Shown: positions 20,905-32,702, counted from the first letter of the stretch. The stretch: DNA of 64,000 bases from Gari tellinella (GCA_922989275.2 OV277860.1:45516400-45580399); one strand, 5' to 3'. Made by a program: numbers and translations. The notes: generated by a model from the sequence alone, not told the origin.

Positions 20905-21287
20905 TAGCATTGCAAGGGTTACCTCGTCAATTCCCGGGCAGTGCAATAGTTAAACCTGTGACCGCATGCTCACCACGTGCATCACGCCCGTAAAAAGTAT
21001 ACAATAACAGAAACTAAAACAGTCCGGTAACAGAAAAAAGTGTCCGGTATCAGATGTAAGAGGACACTTTTTGAATAGCTCTGCGGGGGGTATCTGCGTA
21101 TAAGATAATGCTAAGATATTATCAGCACAATATATTGCTCGTAACCTTGATCCCTTATCCTGAATATAACGGTTACTTGCAAGCTTGTGAGACGCCGAAA
21201 AACTGTTTGGCACTCATTTCAATATATCTAAAGTCAAAATACCTAAAATATGAAATCGATAAATCAAAGCAGCCAACACTTGTTTAA
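20905..21287. other. no gene recognised
   Basis: A short tandem duplication (GTCCGGTAACAG, GTCCGGTATCAG) lies at about 21022-21055. Nothing else. Confidence 0.4.
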
Positions 21288-21527
21288 CCTTTTTACTACC
21301 AAACTGTTCGTGGGATGTTTACCCCATTCACCGTTTCATTGTCGTCTGCTTAAATTTTGTTATCTGCAATGCCGTTAAAGTTAAAAAATAAGTCAGTATG
21401 ATTGAAGAAATTTCAAAACGAGTGTCAAACAGCTTGGATCCTGATCAGACGCCGCGTTACGCGGCGTCTGATCAGGATCCAAACTGTTTGCAAACGCGCT
21501 TTGAAGCGCAATTGCGAGTGAAAGGGT
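21288..21527. mobile_element. 240-bp TTAA-flanked MITE with palindrome P1
   Basis: TTAA at 21284-21287 and TTTAA at 21528-21532. Ends read CCTTTTTACTACC on the left and, inverted, CCCTTTCACTCGC on the right. TTAA plus CCC-type ends suggests a piggyBac-like non-autonomous element. The core is the perfect palindrome at 21426-21490. Confidence 0.7.
21426..21490. repeat. palindrome P1 (65 bp), almost perfect
   Basis: CAAACAGCTTGGATCCTGAT…ATCAGGATCCAAACTGTTTG, centre GCCGCG-TTA-CGCGGC. Only one arm mismatch is visible (GCT versus AAC region). Confidence 0.95.
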
Positions 21528-22093
21528 TTAAGCATATGACATACCGAAAGAAACTCTCCCTGAGAAACAGAAATCTGTATTTTCATGTAGTCGTCGCAGC
21601 GCACTTTAAATTACTGATTTGTAGAAGATTGCATCTATTATTGATAAACTTTCTTCAAGTGATGTGACTAACCTTGTAAAAAAGTCCTTGAAACAGGATT
21701 GCTTATACTTAAATACATTTCTTGACCTACTTTCGACGATATCACCTATCCAGGCTGTTCCCATGCAATGATAATGGGTCTTGTGCACATGCCAATAGCA
21801 AAGAACCACTAAAGCGTCTCATGTGAGGCCCGACTTTTATAATAAATTTTGATTATTTGGTTAAAATAACCATTGAAAAACCTCTAGAGTATGAGTATGT
21901 CTAGACCTCACCAGGTAAACTGGGAGTGGTAAAGATTATGCTGTATGTTTTTACAGTTACTTTCATGCCTATCGAAAACTTAAGGAGTGGATTCCATCAA
22001 AGAACTGTCTTTAAAGCGTATCATGGGTCTGTTGTATGATGTCTGTCTGGTTGCCGACTGCATCACATGTGTTTTCTGTTATTTTCATAAAGA

Positions 22094-22417
22094 TAGCTCT
22101 CTCCCTACAACGGCCCTCCGAACAACGGTTCTCTCCTTACAACAACACGTGCAGCTGTAGTCCAAACAAGACAATTATGCCCAACGTTTCCACGGCTGCA
22201 ATATCGTTTGCTTAAATTTGTCGTCTGTTGGCTTTCTCAAAGTAGAGTATGAGACATTTTGACAGAAGAACCATAAAGACGAGTGACGCGGCGTCTGATA
22301 GCGTTTCAAACTGTTTGCACATTTATTCTAAGGGTATTAATTTTATCTCTATATAACAACTTTCCTCTAACAACATTTTGTTCGCCCGTTGGCTGTTGTT
22401 GTAGAGAAGGAGCACTG
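22094..22417. mobile_element. TA-type MITE, family B, deleted copy
   Basis: The left part has CTCTCTCCCTACAACGGCCC and the right end TTGTAGAGAAGGAGCACTG. The inner text (GGCTGCAATATCGTTTGC, GAGACATTTTGACA) matches the full copies at 22960 and 34778. Only the right half of palindrome P1 survives (GACGCGGCGTCTGATA…AAACTGTTTGC, 22283-22319). Confidence 0.7.
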
Positions 22418-22445
22418 TTTAATGTTCAAAGTACCGTTTGAAATA

Positions 22446-22647
22446 CAGTAAAACCTCTCTATAACGGCCACTAAAACGAAGGCTAATTTATTGAATAAAA
22501 GACAGGTGACAGCTTAAAGCAAGATGACAGTGAAACAGAAAGCTCCTATAGGAGCTTTCTGTTTTACTGTCACCTTGCTTTAAGCAGTCACCTGTCGTAA
22601 ACATCTAATATTTAACACAATTTGGTGGCCGTAATAGAGAGGTTCTG
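22446..22647. mobile_element. 202-bp TA-flanked MITE, family C, with palindrome P2
   Basis: TA on both sides; starts CAGTAAAACCTCTCTATAAC and ends GTAATAGAGAGGTTCTG, an inverted repeat of about 24 bp. The CAGTAAAACC…-type end and TA duplication fit pogo/Tigger-like elements. The core is the palindrome at 22501-22596. Confidence 0.85.
22501..22596. repeat. palindrome P2 (96 bp), no loop
   Basis: GACAGGTGACAGCTTAAAGC…GCTTTAAGCAGTCACCTGTC with centre AGCTCCTATAGGAGCT. Only a few arm mismatches. Related cores occur at 37755-37847, 43944-44013 and 44103-44197. Confidence 0.95.
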
Positions 22648-22959
22648 TAAAACCGGTTTTATTCGCGGGAATATAATTAACGCGTTAATTCGCGATTGTG
22701 TCATAAACTAGTATTTAACACAACCATTAAATTAAAAGTGAGTCAAATCTCAGTTCATTTATGTTAACTTACGTCAGCCTTCATGTTGATAAGTACTATG
22801 TATTGAAGAGCAGCGTTTTAGCCAAGAGAACATCTGTTATAGGTAACGAAGAGATAACCTTTTATTTTTTTTGTTTTAAAGATCACAACATGAAAGTTAT
22901 CGAAGCTTGTTGGTTTCTTACACCTGTTTATTATTTGTGTTGCGGATTAGTGTTTAGTA

Positions 22960-23325
22960 CAGTGCTCCCTCCCTACAACGGCCCTCCCAACAACGACTCC
23001 CTCCTAACAACGACCCTTGTAGCTTGTAGCAGTTACCTAAACTGGACAATTCTTTCCAACCTATTCACGGCTGCAATGTCGTCTGTTTAAAGTTGTCGTC
23101 TGCTATTTTTCTCAAAGTTACATAATGGACATTTTCACAATAATTTATTTTCATGGCGAGTGACAAACAGTTTGAATCTAGATCAGACGCCGTGTCACGC
23201 GGCGTCTGATATGATTTCAAGCTGTTTGCAAATGGATGCCAATTTCCCTCCCTATAACGACTCCCTCCGAACAATGCACACAATTTTGGTCTCCCATTGG
23301 TTGTCGTTATAGAGAGGGAGCGCTG
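22960..23325. mobile_element. 366-bp TA-flanked MITE, family B, inserted in the esterase exon
   Basis: TA at 22958-22959 and 23326-23327. Left end CAGTGCTCCCTCCCTACAAC; right end GTTATAGAGAGGGAGCGCTG. Subterminal phrases AACAACGACTCCCTCC occur on both sides. The core is palindrome P1 at 23164-23228. Confidence 0.9.
23164..23228. repeat. palindrome P1 (65 bp)
   Basis: CAAACAGTTTGAATCTAGAT…TTTCAAGCTGTTTG with centre GCCGTG-TCA-CGCGGC, where one pair becomes a G-T wobble. Core of MITE 22960-23325. Confidence 0.9.
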
Positions 23326-23669
23326 TAGCAGAACGTTCCCAGTTGACGAGACTGAATGTGGCCGAATCCAGGGAACTTTTGTTGTTGATGAGCAATCTTA
23401 TGTTTTCCGGGGCATACCATATGCTGAACCACCAATTGACAAGCTACGTTGGAAACCACCGATACCAATTTCAAATAAAGAGGGTGACTCCTGGAATGGA
23501 AAATATGATGTCCAGAAATTTGGAAATGAATGTTGTCAACCTGATTACGTAAACGTGTCACAATTTCGAGGAAACGAGGATTGTCTTTACCTTAATGTTT
23601 GGACACCCTACTTAACCCCTCCTCACCACTGCCGGTAATGTTTTGGATGGTGGTTATCTAATCAATGGT

Positions 23670-23872
23670 ATTAGTGTTTTCTTCTGACCTGTCCAAGTTA
23701 TTTTTAGATTGGAACATTCTAAAACTTTAAAAGGGATGAGTTTTCTCTACAGCCAGTTAGAGATACGGTTAGCTGTAATTTTTGTGCATAATGTACAGTA
23801 GAAGATACATTATTCTTTCCCGTTTAAACGCAAAAGCAATGCACTAAACTGTGGACATTTACCTTTAGACAT
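23670..23872 (+). repeat. about 203-bp direct repeat, first copy (partner 24117-24320)
   Basis: ATTAGTGTTTTCTTCTGACC, then TAGATTGGAACATTC, AAAAGGGATGAG and a family A MITE left end (CAGTAGAAGATACATTATTC). The copy at 24117 has the same order with about 10% differences. The duplicated DNA follows the esterase exon, so it may be old intron sequence. Confidence 0.8.
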
Positions 23873-24116
23873 TTTAAAGGCAGTATGTAAGCCAAAATAG
23901 CGCATTTTTTAAACCTGAAAATTTCAGGCAGATGCGTAATCTAAACATATAAAAAGTAGTAATCCGCGATGATTATGGAGGCAATAAATCTGACAAACAC
24001 ATGAATTTGGTGGAAAAAAGTCGACTTTTAAATCGGTTTGTTGACATCCAATCAACGACGGAGATTGTCCGAGTTCGTTCGGTTTGCGCCCGGTAAAGAT
24101 GTTTTCATAGCTCATT

Positions 24117-24320
24117 ATTAGTGTTTTCTTCTGACTTGACATAGTTATTTTTAGATTGGAACATTCTTAAACTTTAAAAGGGATGAGTATTCCCTACATC
24201 CAGCAAGAAACATTGATAGCTGTATTTATTGTGCGCAGTATACAGTAGAGAATACATTTTTCTTTCCCGTTTAAACGCAAAAGCAATGCACGTAACTGTG
24301 GAAATTTACTTTTAGAAGTT
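24117..24320 (+). repeat. about 203-bp direct repeat, second copy
   Basis: Same order of phrases as 23670-23872, 447 bp downstream. The MITE left end in this copy continues into a complete palindrome-bearing element. Confidence 0.8.
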
Positions 24321-24471
24321 TTAACTATTATTTTTTAATCTGAGTAGCAACTAGGTTGGAGCCTGATCAAACGCCGGGTTACCCGGCGTCTGACCTGGCT
24401 CCAATCTGTTTGCAATGGAAATAATAGTTTTGTATACAAATGCGTTTATTGGGAGAAAATAAAATATCAGT
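24243..24471. mobile_element. MITE, family A, third copy with worn right end
   Basis: TA before CAGTAGAGAATACATTTTTC; the right side ends GCGTTTATTGGGAGAAAATA…CAGTA. The inside holds the 67-bp palindrome P1 at 24347-24413. Confidence 0.75.
24347..24413. repeat. palindrome P1 (67 bp)
   Basis: GCAACTAGGTTGGAGCCTGA…TGGCTCCAATCTGTTTGC, centre GCCGGG-TTA-CCCGGC. The outer pair changes with its partner (GGAGCC/GGCTCC). Confidence 0.9.
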
Positions 24472-24552
24472 AAAGTTAGCGCAGCGGTCTCGTGCTGCAC
24501 GGGAACCATACTTATCTCAAATAGGAAAGTATACGATGATGAAGTCGTGTGA

Positions 24553-27070
24553 AGTTTGCACGACAATCGACATTTCGACATTCGACCTTTCACAAATGAA
24601 AGGTCGAACAGCTGTCGAATTTCGAATTTCGACATTTAAGCTTTCACATAATGTAACAAATTTTGCCGATCGACAAGTCAGCTTTGCCATAATGTCGAAA
24701 TATTGTTGAAATTCGACGTTCGACATTCAACATTTTAAAACACATTACTTTTGTCGAACTGATGTCGAATTTCGACGATCGACACTTAAACAAAGTCGGA
24801 AAATTTTCGAAATAGGGTCGAATTTCGACGTTCGACAAACTGGAAGTAAGGGAAAAAGTCGAAATATTGTCGAAATTCGACGTTCGACATTCAACATTTT
24901 TAAATCACATTACTTTGTCGAACTGATGTCGAATTTCGACGATCGACACTTAAACAAAGTCGGAAAATTGTCGAAATAGGGTCGAATTTCGACGTTCGAC
25001 AAACTGGAAGTAAGAGGAAAAGTCGAAATATTGTCGAAATTAGACGTTCGACATTTAACATTTTTAAATCACATTACTTTGTCGAACTGATGTCGAATTT
25101 CGACGTTCGACACTTATACAAAGTCGGAAAATTGTCGAACTAGGGTCGAATTTCGACGTTCGACAAACTGCAAGTAAGGGAAAAAGTCGAAATATTGTCG
25201 AAATTCGACATTCGACATTCAACATTTTTTAAACACATTATTTTGAGGAACCGATGTCGAATTTCGACGTTCGACACTTATACAAAGTCGGGAAATTGTC
25301 GAATTTTGGTCGAATTTCGACGTTCGACAAATTGCATGTAAGGGAAAAGTCGAAATATTGTCGAAATTCGACGTTCGACATTCAAAATTTCTCAAACACT
25401 TTACTTTGTCGAACTGATGTCGAATTTCGACGTACGACACTTATACAAAGTCGGGAAATTGTCGAACTTGGGTCGAATTTCGACGTTCGACAAACTGCAA
25501 GTAAGGGAAAAGTCGAAATATTGTCGAAATTCGACGTTCGACATTCAAAATTTCTTAAAGTCATTCCCTCTGATGAACTTATGTCGAATTTCGACAATTT
25601 GCCGGACCCGGGAAAAGTCGAAATATTGTCGAAAGTCGACGTTCTTCTTTCAACAATTCTTAATCTCATTCACTATGTCGACCATATGTCAAATTTCGAC
25701 GTTCGACAAGTGGCCTGGCAGGGAAAAAGTCGAAATATTGTCGGAATTCGACGTTCGACATTCAATATTTCTTGAACACATTCCCTCTGTTAAAATATTG
25801 TTGAATTTCGACGTTCGACAATTTGCCGGACCCGGGAAAAGTCGAAATATTGTCGGAAATCGACGTTCGACATTCAATATTTCTTGAACACATTCCCTCT
25901 GTTAAACCATTGTCGAATTTCGACGTTCGACAATTTGCCGGACCCGGGAAAAGTCGAAATATTGTCGAAATTCGACGTTCGACATTCAAAATTTCTTAAA
26001 CACATTACTATGTCGAACTCATGTCGAATTTCGACGTTCGACATGTGGCCGGCCCGGGAATATGTCGAAATTTTGTCGAATTTCGACATTCGACATTTAT
26101 CAAAAGTCGACATAAGTTCGAACTAGTGTCGAATTACGACGTTCGACAAGTGGCCGGCCCGGAAAATGTCGAAATCCTGTCGAATTTCGACATTCGACAC
26201 TTATACAAAGTCGGGAAATTGTCGAACTAGGGTCGAATTTCGACGTTCGACAAATAGAAAGTAAGAGAAATAGTCGAAATTCGACATTCAATATTTCTTA
26301 ACACATTCACTATGTTGAACTAATGTCGAATTTCGACGTTCAACAATTTGCCGGACCCGGGGAAGGTCGAAATATTGTCGAAATTTGACTTTCAAAATTT
26401 CTTAAACACATTACTATGTCGTAGGCATGTCGAATTTCGACGTTCGACATGTGGCCGGCCCGGGATTATGTCGACATATTGTCGAAATTCGACATTTGAC
26501 ATTTATCAAAAGTCGACATTAGTTCGAACTAGTGTCGAATTTCGACGTTCGACAAGTGGCCGGCCCGGAAAATGTCGAAATACTGTCGAATTTCGACATT
26601 CGACACATATACAAAGTCGGGAAATTGTCGAACTAGGGTCGAATTTCGACGTTCGACATTGTCCTTTTACCAAAATGTCGAAAATTTTACGAAATTCGAT
26701 GTTCGACTTTCAACACTACTTAAAGACATTCACTATGTCGAACTTGTGTAGAATTTAGACGTTCAATAATTTGGCGAGCTCAGAAAAAGTCGAAATATTG
26801 TCGAAATTCGATATTTGACAATCAACATTTCTTTACCACATTCAATATGTCGAACTTATGTCGAATTTTGACGTTTTACAAGTGACCTGGCAGGGAAAAT
26901 GTCGAATTATTGTCGAATTTCGACTTGCGAGAAATTGCCAGGCAGGGAAATAGTCGAAATATTGTCGAATTTCGACGTTCGACATTGTCCTTTCACAAAG
27001 TGTCAAACATTCAACATTTCTTTAAAGTCGGGGAAATGTGGAAAAATTATCAAATTTCAAATTTCGACAA
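24553..27070. repeat. TCGA-rich satellite, 164-bp unit, about 15 units
   Basis: The landmark GTCGAACTGATGTCGAATTT recurs at 24753, 24917, 25081, about 25245 and 25408, a spacing of 163-164 bp. Each unit contains several nested words of the form GTCGAATTTCGACGTTCGAC and GTCGAAATATTGTCGAAATT, which form imperfect palindromes around TTCGAA and GTCGAC. From about 25560 on, units acquire GCCGGACCCGGGAAAAGTCG or GGCCGGCCCGGGAATATGTC variants and the order is less regular. Open frames of 60-170 codons on both strands (motifs such as SNFDVRH) are by-products of the repeat; they have no start context or family match. CpG is very dense compared with the surroundings. Confidence 0.95.
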
Positions 27071-30000
27071 TTTAACGGCAGATAGTGCGGATAAGTCTTC
27101 GGGAGTCGTGCGATTTATTCTGTATACGTATGGGCGCAATAATGTGCCTTTAGAAGAGCCCTTTGATCTAGTTATACACTGTTTACTACATGTATTTGAC
27201 ATGTATGAATTATTGTACCACGCACTATTATTTTGTAATTGTATGTAGATGTATAACCTGTACATTTATACGAAAAACGGTTTGAATCCAGATTAAAGGT
27301 CTTCTACGGAACTATATTTATCTAGGTCTACACTGTTAATCGTATACTTGTCTAACCTGCTGTGTAACTTCTTTTCTTAAACCAAAACACTCTGAGCTTA
27401 GATATTTGGCGCAAAGCATCATCTACTGATCCTCTGTATAGTAAGGGCGCCCAGGCCAGTGGAATTTTTTTTTTGCAAGTGGTGATGCAGAAATTTTTCA
27501 GTTATATTGCCGAATTCGTAATGCATTTTTATGAAGATTTTATGCGGATGCCAATTTCAAAAGTGGTCAGAATTTTTTCTACAGTCATTTTACTTACTCC
27601 ACCCACCAACGTTCAATGCTAATTCTTATAAACGGAAAGCATGCCAACTAGTTTCAGGGCTGACTGGACCCTAGGTCCCAAAAAAGCCGCAATTAATGAG
27701 ACCTATATCATGTTAAATGTGCAAGTATTCTCTACAGAATGGAACGTGTTTGATGTTAAACGGCCGCCGGATAACTCGGAAAATTAGTATTGATTATCAG
27801 CCCTTGAATACTGAATTCCAGCTTCTTATTTCCCACTATATAAACTTACTAGTAGAAATGATACGTGAATTTCTCTTCAAATCATGATGCTAAGTTTTCC
27901 TTTTGTGTATGGGAATTGCATAAAACCATCGGAAAAATGAAAATTAAAACTTATAAAAATCCAAGATGTCTGCCGTTGGTCAGACATCTGCCGTTGTCTG
28001 GGAACTAGGTGTGACACATTGATTTTAATTAATTTGAGGTCAATTCATTCATTGCTGATGTTAAAATTACATTTAGACGGTGTTGGATAGGTCAAATTAT
28101 TTAATTCTAATCAATTGCTACTATATATATTATTGTTACATAACCTCATGTTAAAATAACAAAGTGAACTAACAGATTTGTTTTTAAATTATCTTTATGG
28201 TAATATGGCTGTTCATGATCATGCATTGAGGACATACAGCCAGCATAATCTTTCATGTGGCAATGCTCCAGATAAGAGAAGGGCACATGCTGTTTTCAAA
28301 ACGTGTACAAATCTTGGTGTTAAAATGGGTCCTTTATGGACCGTTTACTTTGCCAGTATCACATAAAAAATCAACAACCCATTCCATACATGTTGTCTCA
28401 GTTCATTGAGTCATCTAACAGTTATTCAATAGTTTGTCTAGGAATTTAAGTCCTCCATAACGCCATATAACAACATAAATCAAGGTCAGTCACCAGTTAT
28501 GGTAGTCGACCAGCCCGTCTTCATGTTTGAAAAGAAACTTCAATGGCAATATCCGCAGACAGAACACGGTAAGGTCTCCACCCTTGCTACACTTGGGCAA
28601 TGTCTACTGAACATAATTATACGCTGCAACGAGTGTCAGGAGATGGGCTAGACTGTAGAAGGGGACACTAGCACTCGATATCTCGAATAGTGGCAGAGCT
28701 CATCCCTTAATTGGCAGCCATTACATATGCAAATTAAAATGCGTGAATCAGGATTCGGTACCTATTATGTACATTCCTAAGCAAGAAACATATATTTTAT
28801 TTTTATTATGCCAAAATGCTACAGACAAATTGTCATCTGACGTGTGGATTAAACATGTGCCCTCTAGAGCCACATGTAGATTTCTGCCTTAAACTGAATC
28901 TTCTGATTCTTCAATTTGTTAATTCTTGTCACACAGCTGATTTTAGTCTTTATATAGAAGCGGTTAATTCTCAAATGCCATGAGTCTTCATATGACACTA
29001 TTTCTAGTATTTTATAAACCTGCCATTCCACCTCCGCCATATGGAAATACGCGAAAAGAAACATACCGTTGTACCAAAAGGCTGATTTCATGGGTCTAAA
29101 AATCAATGGGAACATTTTTAAACGCCAAACGTGCTAGCTTCGTGATTGATTTATTGAATTTGGTTTCATGGCATCGCAATACATCAAAGGGCCATATGGC
29201 GCAGAGAAATGATTACGTATCATGTACATATTAAATTATGTCGATCAACGAGTGTGTACCTCAGAAAATAACCCAATGCATGTATAAGGATAAAGGCGTT
29301 TGAAAAACAAAACTAGACATATATGTCCAATAAATAGCGTCCTGGGTTACAAAAACATTATAATTTCATCCATTTGAATGTGATAACTCTAGAAGATGCC
29401 TTTGAAGATCATGTACATTAATGAACACCATAGTAACAAGAAAGGTACACTAGCCTACAAATTACATGTGAGCGACATGGATATAAGATACATGTACATG
29501 TGCAGGCATGAACGATATTAACAATAATTGTGTAGCTTGATATCAATAGTGATAACTTTTAGAAGACGTCAAATTTTGAAAAGATATTTAATACTCAACT
29601 ACTCTGATACATATGCTGCTGTTTTGCTTTGTAACCAACTCACAAGGTCCATCTGCGTGACCATATTTTGAAAATAATACGAAAACGGCAGTAAATCCTA
29701 ACGTAATTCAGTTGAATTAAATCATACAAACTCGGAATAATTATGATTTAACCGGCGTAACGGTACACTAAAATTATTTAGAAGGTTTTGAGTATATCTG
29801 TCAAAATGTTTATATGATATTTGGCAATTTACATATCTAAACTTAAACAAAGGGGAGTTTGCTCAAATAAACGAGACATCGCAGACGATGCAAATACCCT
29901 CGCTCAGTTCTATTTATACTTACGATGGCATTTTAAAAGAGGTGATTTCTGTGAATATGTGTTTGAAGTTTCGTGGTAAAAGTAATATACTCCGGACAAA

Positions 30001-30183
30001 ATAAGTTAAATACATATGTACATACACACATTTTGGAATATAGGTCAAATGTCAAGGTCAACGTCACAGTGATCTTAAAGTAGTACTGAACATCCCGCCA
30101 TCTCATTTTGTATACTCAACAAAATTTCTAATCGGTCACCTTATATTTCATTCAGAAAAAGAAATATAAAGAAATTATAAACC
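27071..30183. other. no gene recognised; AT-rich spacer
   Basis: About 3.1 kb. A 62-codon frame at 28178-28366 (FLNYLYGN start, CGNAPDKRRAHAVFKTC) is open but matches nothing I know. A local hairpin, ATGTCTGCCGTTGGTCAGACAT-like, lies near 27967. Nothing else. Confidence 0.5.
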
Positions 30184-30771
30184 ATGTTTTTGTGTTACAA
30201 TGTCAATGTAATCAATTTTGAAGCAGACTATCACAATTTGGCGGCTATCACCTTTCCTTCTAAGCTTTAACAACAACTTCTGTGGAGGCACTCCAGATTT
30301 TGAAAGGCACAGGAGTGTTACACAGATCTTAGGCCGAATGTTAGCAATGTGTATTTCCCCCGTCAGATGCAATAACAGTTTCTTATTTACTTCTCATAGA
30401 CGAGAAGAATTCAGCAAAAGTATTGATGACCTAACGTTCTCACACATTGATGACGTCACGCCTCAATGCGTCAAACTATGTTTTTGTGTTACAATGTCAA
30501 TATAATCAATTTTGAAACAGACTATCACAATTTGGCGGCTATCACCTTTCCTTCTAAGCTTTAACAACAACTTCTATGGAGGCACTCCAGATTTTGAAAG
30601 GCACAGGAGTGTTACACAGATCTTAGGCCGAATGTTAGCAATGTGTAATGCCCCCGTCAGATGCAATAACAGTTTCTTATTTACTTCTCATAGACGAGAA
30701 GAATTCAGCAAAAGTATTGATTACCTTACGTTCTCACACATTGATGACGTCACGCCCCAATGCGTCAAACT
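30184..30771 (+). repeat. 294-bp tandem duplication, two copies
   Basis: 30184-30477 and 30478-30771 differ at only a handful of positions. Each begins ATGTTTTTGTGTTACAATGT and ends GCGTCAAACT, and each carries TGATGACGTCACGCC, which includes a full CRE palindrome (TGACGTCA). A 91-95-codon open frame (KQTITIWRLSPFLLSFNNNF) is repeated in both but resembles no family. Confidence 0.95.
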
Positions 30772-31910
30772 ATGTTGGCTGAGGTAAGGTACGAACGCGT
30801 TTCTTGAGAATGTCGAAAAAGCGCTCTGTGGGGTTAAACTTATCTGTATCGTCGGGTCAAAGCTGTCTGGTGATGACTTCATCCTTAAGTGGCCGTCAAA
30901 TTCAAATTCAAATTCTTTATTTCGCTCAGTACATGTTTTCACATGAATACATGAGGTTAATTGAAGGTGTAATACAAACTAAACAGGTAATGAAAGAGAA
31001 CTTTAACAATTAAGTATTTTAAAGATATTAGCTACAGGCTCAGGTGGGAGAGCTACAATGAAATTTACAATTAAACCGCCGTTCGCGGCAATGGTTGTAA
31101 GTTTTGTAAGTTGCAATAAATAGATTTGAAATAGATAAAAATAGATTTATACGTCTGTAGGGACAGTTTATTTCCAGATGAGACACACGGTTACTTAGCA
31201 CCACAGCTAGTTCCAAACTGTCCGGCACTTGCGACTTCGAAAACTTGAAAACTACAGCCGATATCGTAAATTGTAGTTTCTCATTTAAGACTGAACATAA
31301 TGTGGAAATATCCATTGGGAGCCTTCCATGTCATTTTCTATCCAAACTGAGAAGGCATATTCAGTGTTTCGTATCATAGATATGATAGGCTATTAATTCG
31401 TGAATACAATCTTAGACCAACAATTCGGCGCAACACCAACGCATCCGCGAGTTAAATTATTCGCGGGTAGATCTACGATATTATTGCACTGAAGGGATCT
31501 ACATAAATTAGCTCTTGAATATAATAATTATATAGATCTAACACAAGTAAGAAAACATAACACAATTAAGAAAATAAATTGGCATAGTAGATCTATGTAC
31601 ATCAATAAGCAGATCACAAACATTTGACTTATAAGTTCAGATCTATAAATTTTGAAACTCACACATCATGGAATTCCCAGTTTACAAATATAGTACATAA
31701 TTTCCTCCTGGCTTATGACGTCATAGTTACACGTCATTATTGCCATGTATACGGTGTCGTCATAGGTCATGGGAGCTAAAATTTAAATATTCAGTGGTTT
31801 ATGTCAAATATTTATGACGTCATTATTAATACATTTATACGTCATAATAAACACATCAGAATACATGGTGGTAACTATCCGCATTCCACAAAGAGTACAC
31901 TTGATTTATG
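30772..31910. other. no gene recognised; AT-rich spacer
   Basis: Contains a short TTCAAA run (30899-30916) and more TGACGTCA sites (31718 and 31816 regions). Confidence 0.5.
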
Positions 31911-31976
31911 CAAACATTGCAGACCCAGATCAGATGGCTCCTAAAGGGACCAACTGATCAGACTCTGCACTGCTTG
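31911..31976. repeat. palindrome P1, divergent 66-bp copy
   Basis: CAAACATTGCAGACCCAGAT…GATCAGACTCTGCACTGCTTG, centre GGCTCCTAAAGGGACC. Arms pair over most of the length. No host MITE was resolved. Confidence 0.7.
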
Positions 31977-32471
31977 TCAACCCAATAATCATAAAAGGAC
32001 TCTAGGCTTAATTTGATATTGGAATTTTTCGATTTGAATTTTCACGGGGTAGATCTAGAAAAGGAGTACACTAAATGCTGGTCTAAAGTAGATCTAATGC
32101 CTATAAACATTTCAGGAGTGTCCGCATCATCCCAACCTCCATCTAATTGTCTTAGGAGATCATCAATTTTACATTCGTTAGTCAGGACCCACTGTATAAT
32201 GATTTCTTCTTCCTATGAGGAATAAACAACAGAACTAAACGTACCCAACATACATCACATTGGTCCAAGGCCTTAAGGCCCCTGAGCCGAGTCCGAGACC
32301 GCTCCCAAACATCCGACCGACCAGACCTGAGTTATTTAAAGATCAAATCTGACCAATCCAACACGCGAGAGCGATCCAAGAATCAGCACAGAACGTCCCA
32401 AAAGCTTGTGACCTGTTAAATTTATCTACAATACATAAGTAACGTAAAGTCAATGATGTAAGACATTTGTA
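31977..32471. other. no gene recognised
   Basis: A 70-codon frame at 32013-32225 shows no family features. Otherwise AT-rich spacer. Confidence 0.4.
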
Positions 32472-32702
32472 CCATTACTCCATAAATACGCCATTTCAAG
32501 CATTTAATCTATTTTCCTCTAAAGAAAATAGTTCAACCTTATACAGTCATAAATATGAACCATAAGAGATATTTTCGATACCCTAGCAGGTTGTAGCTTA
32601 AAACAGGCTTAAAGTTATATGCAGAATTTGCTTTACTTTCAACATGTATTAAGTGACCACATGTCTTCTAAACTAGAAACAAACTATAGGGTAAGGGTTT
32701 AA
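32472..32702. mobile_element. TTAA-type MITE, decayed, with P2-like core
   Basis: The left text (ACTCCATAAATACGCCATTT, TTATACAGTCATAAATATGA) parallels the elements at 43252 and 43749. The core has GTAGCTTAAAACAGGC and GCTTTACTTTCAACATG, and the right end reads GGGTAAGGGTTTAA. Confidence 0.6.

Larger units (their letters stand above)
22890..23690 (+). pseudogene. carboxylesterase-like first coding exon, broken by a MITE
   Basis: An ATG at 22890 opens a 23-residue signal-peptide-like segment (hydrophobic core WFLTPVYYLCCGLVF) that stops at a TA at 22958-22959. A 366-bp MITE follows. Beyond its other TA (23326-23327) the frame continues exactly in register with carboxylesterase/cholinesterase-type blocks: GRIQGTFV, FRGIPYAEPPIDKLRWKPP and EDCLYLNVWTP. 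After 23615 the homology hops frame twice (LPVMFW, then GGYLING), so there are at least two further frameshifts. The exon would end near a GTATTAG at 23668. The catalytic Ser lies in a later exon not found here. The family hydrolyses esters, or serves in adhesion (neuroligin-like). The MITE and the frameshifts together make this a pseudogene. Confidence 0.8.

Noticed and set aside
22446..22647. Rho-independent terminator or microRNA gene
   Set aside because: The hairpin is the core of a TA-flanked MITE and recurs in other elements; no T-run, and no evidence for small RNA.
24553..27070. CRISPR-like array
   Set aside because: The units have no unique spacers; the whole 164 bp repeats and the genome is eukaryotic.
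24553..27070. Protein-coding genes in the TCGA array on both strands
   Set aside because: Frames follow from stop-poor repeat words, overlap on both strands and have no family match.
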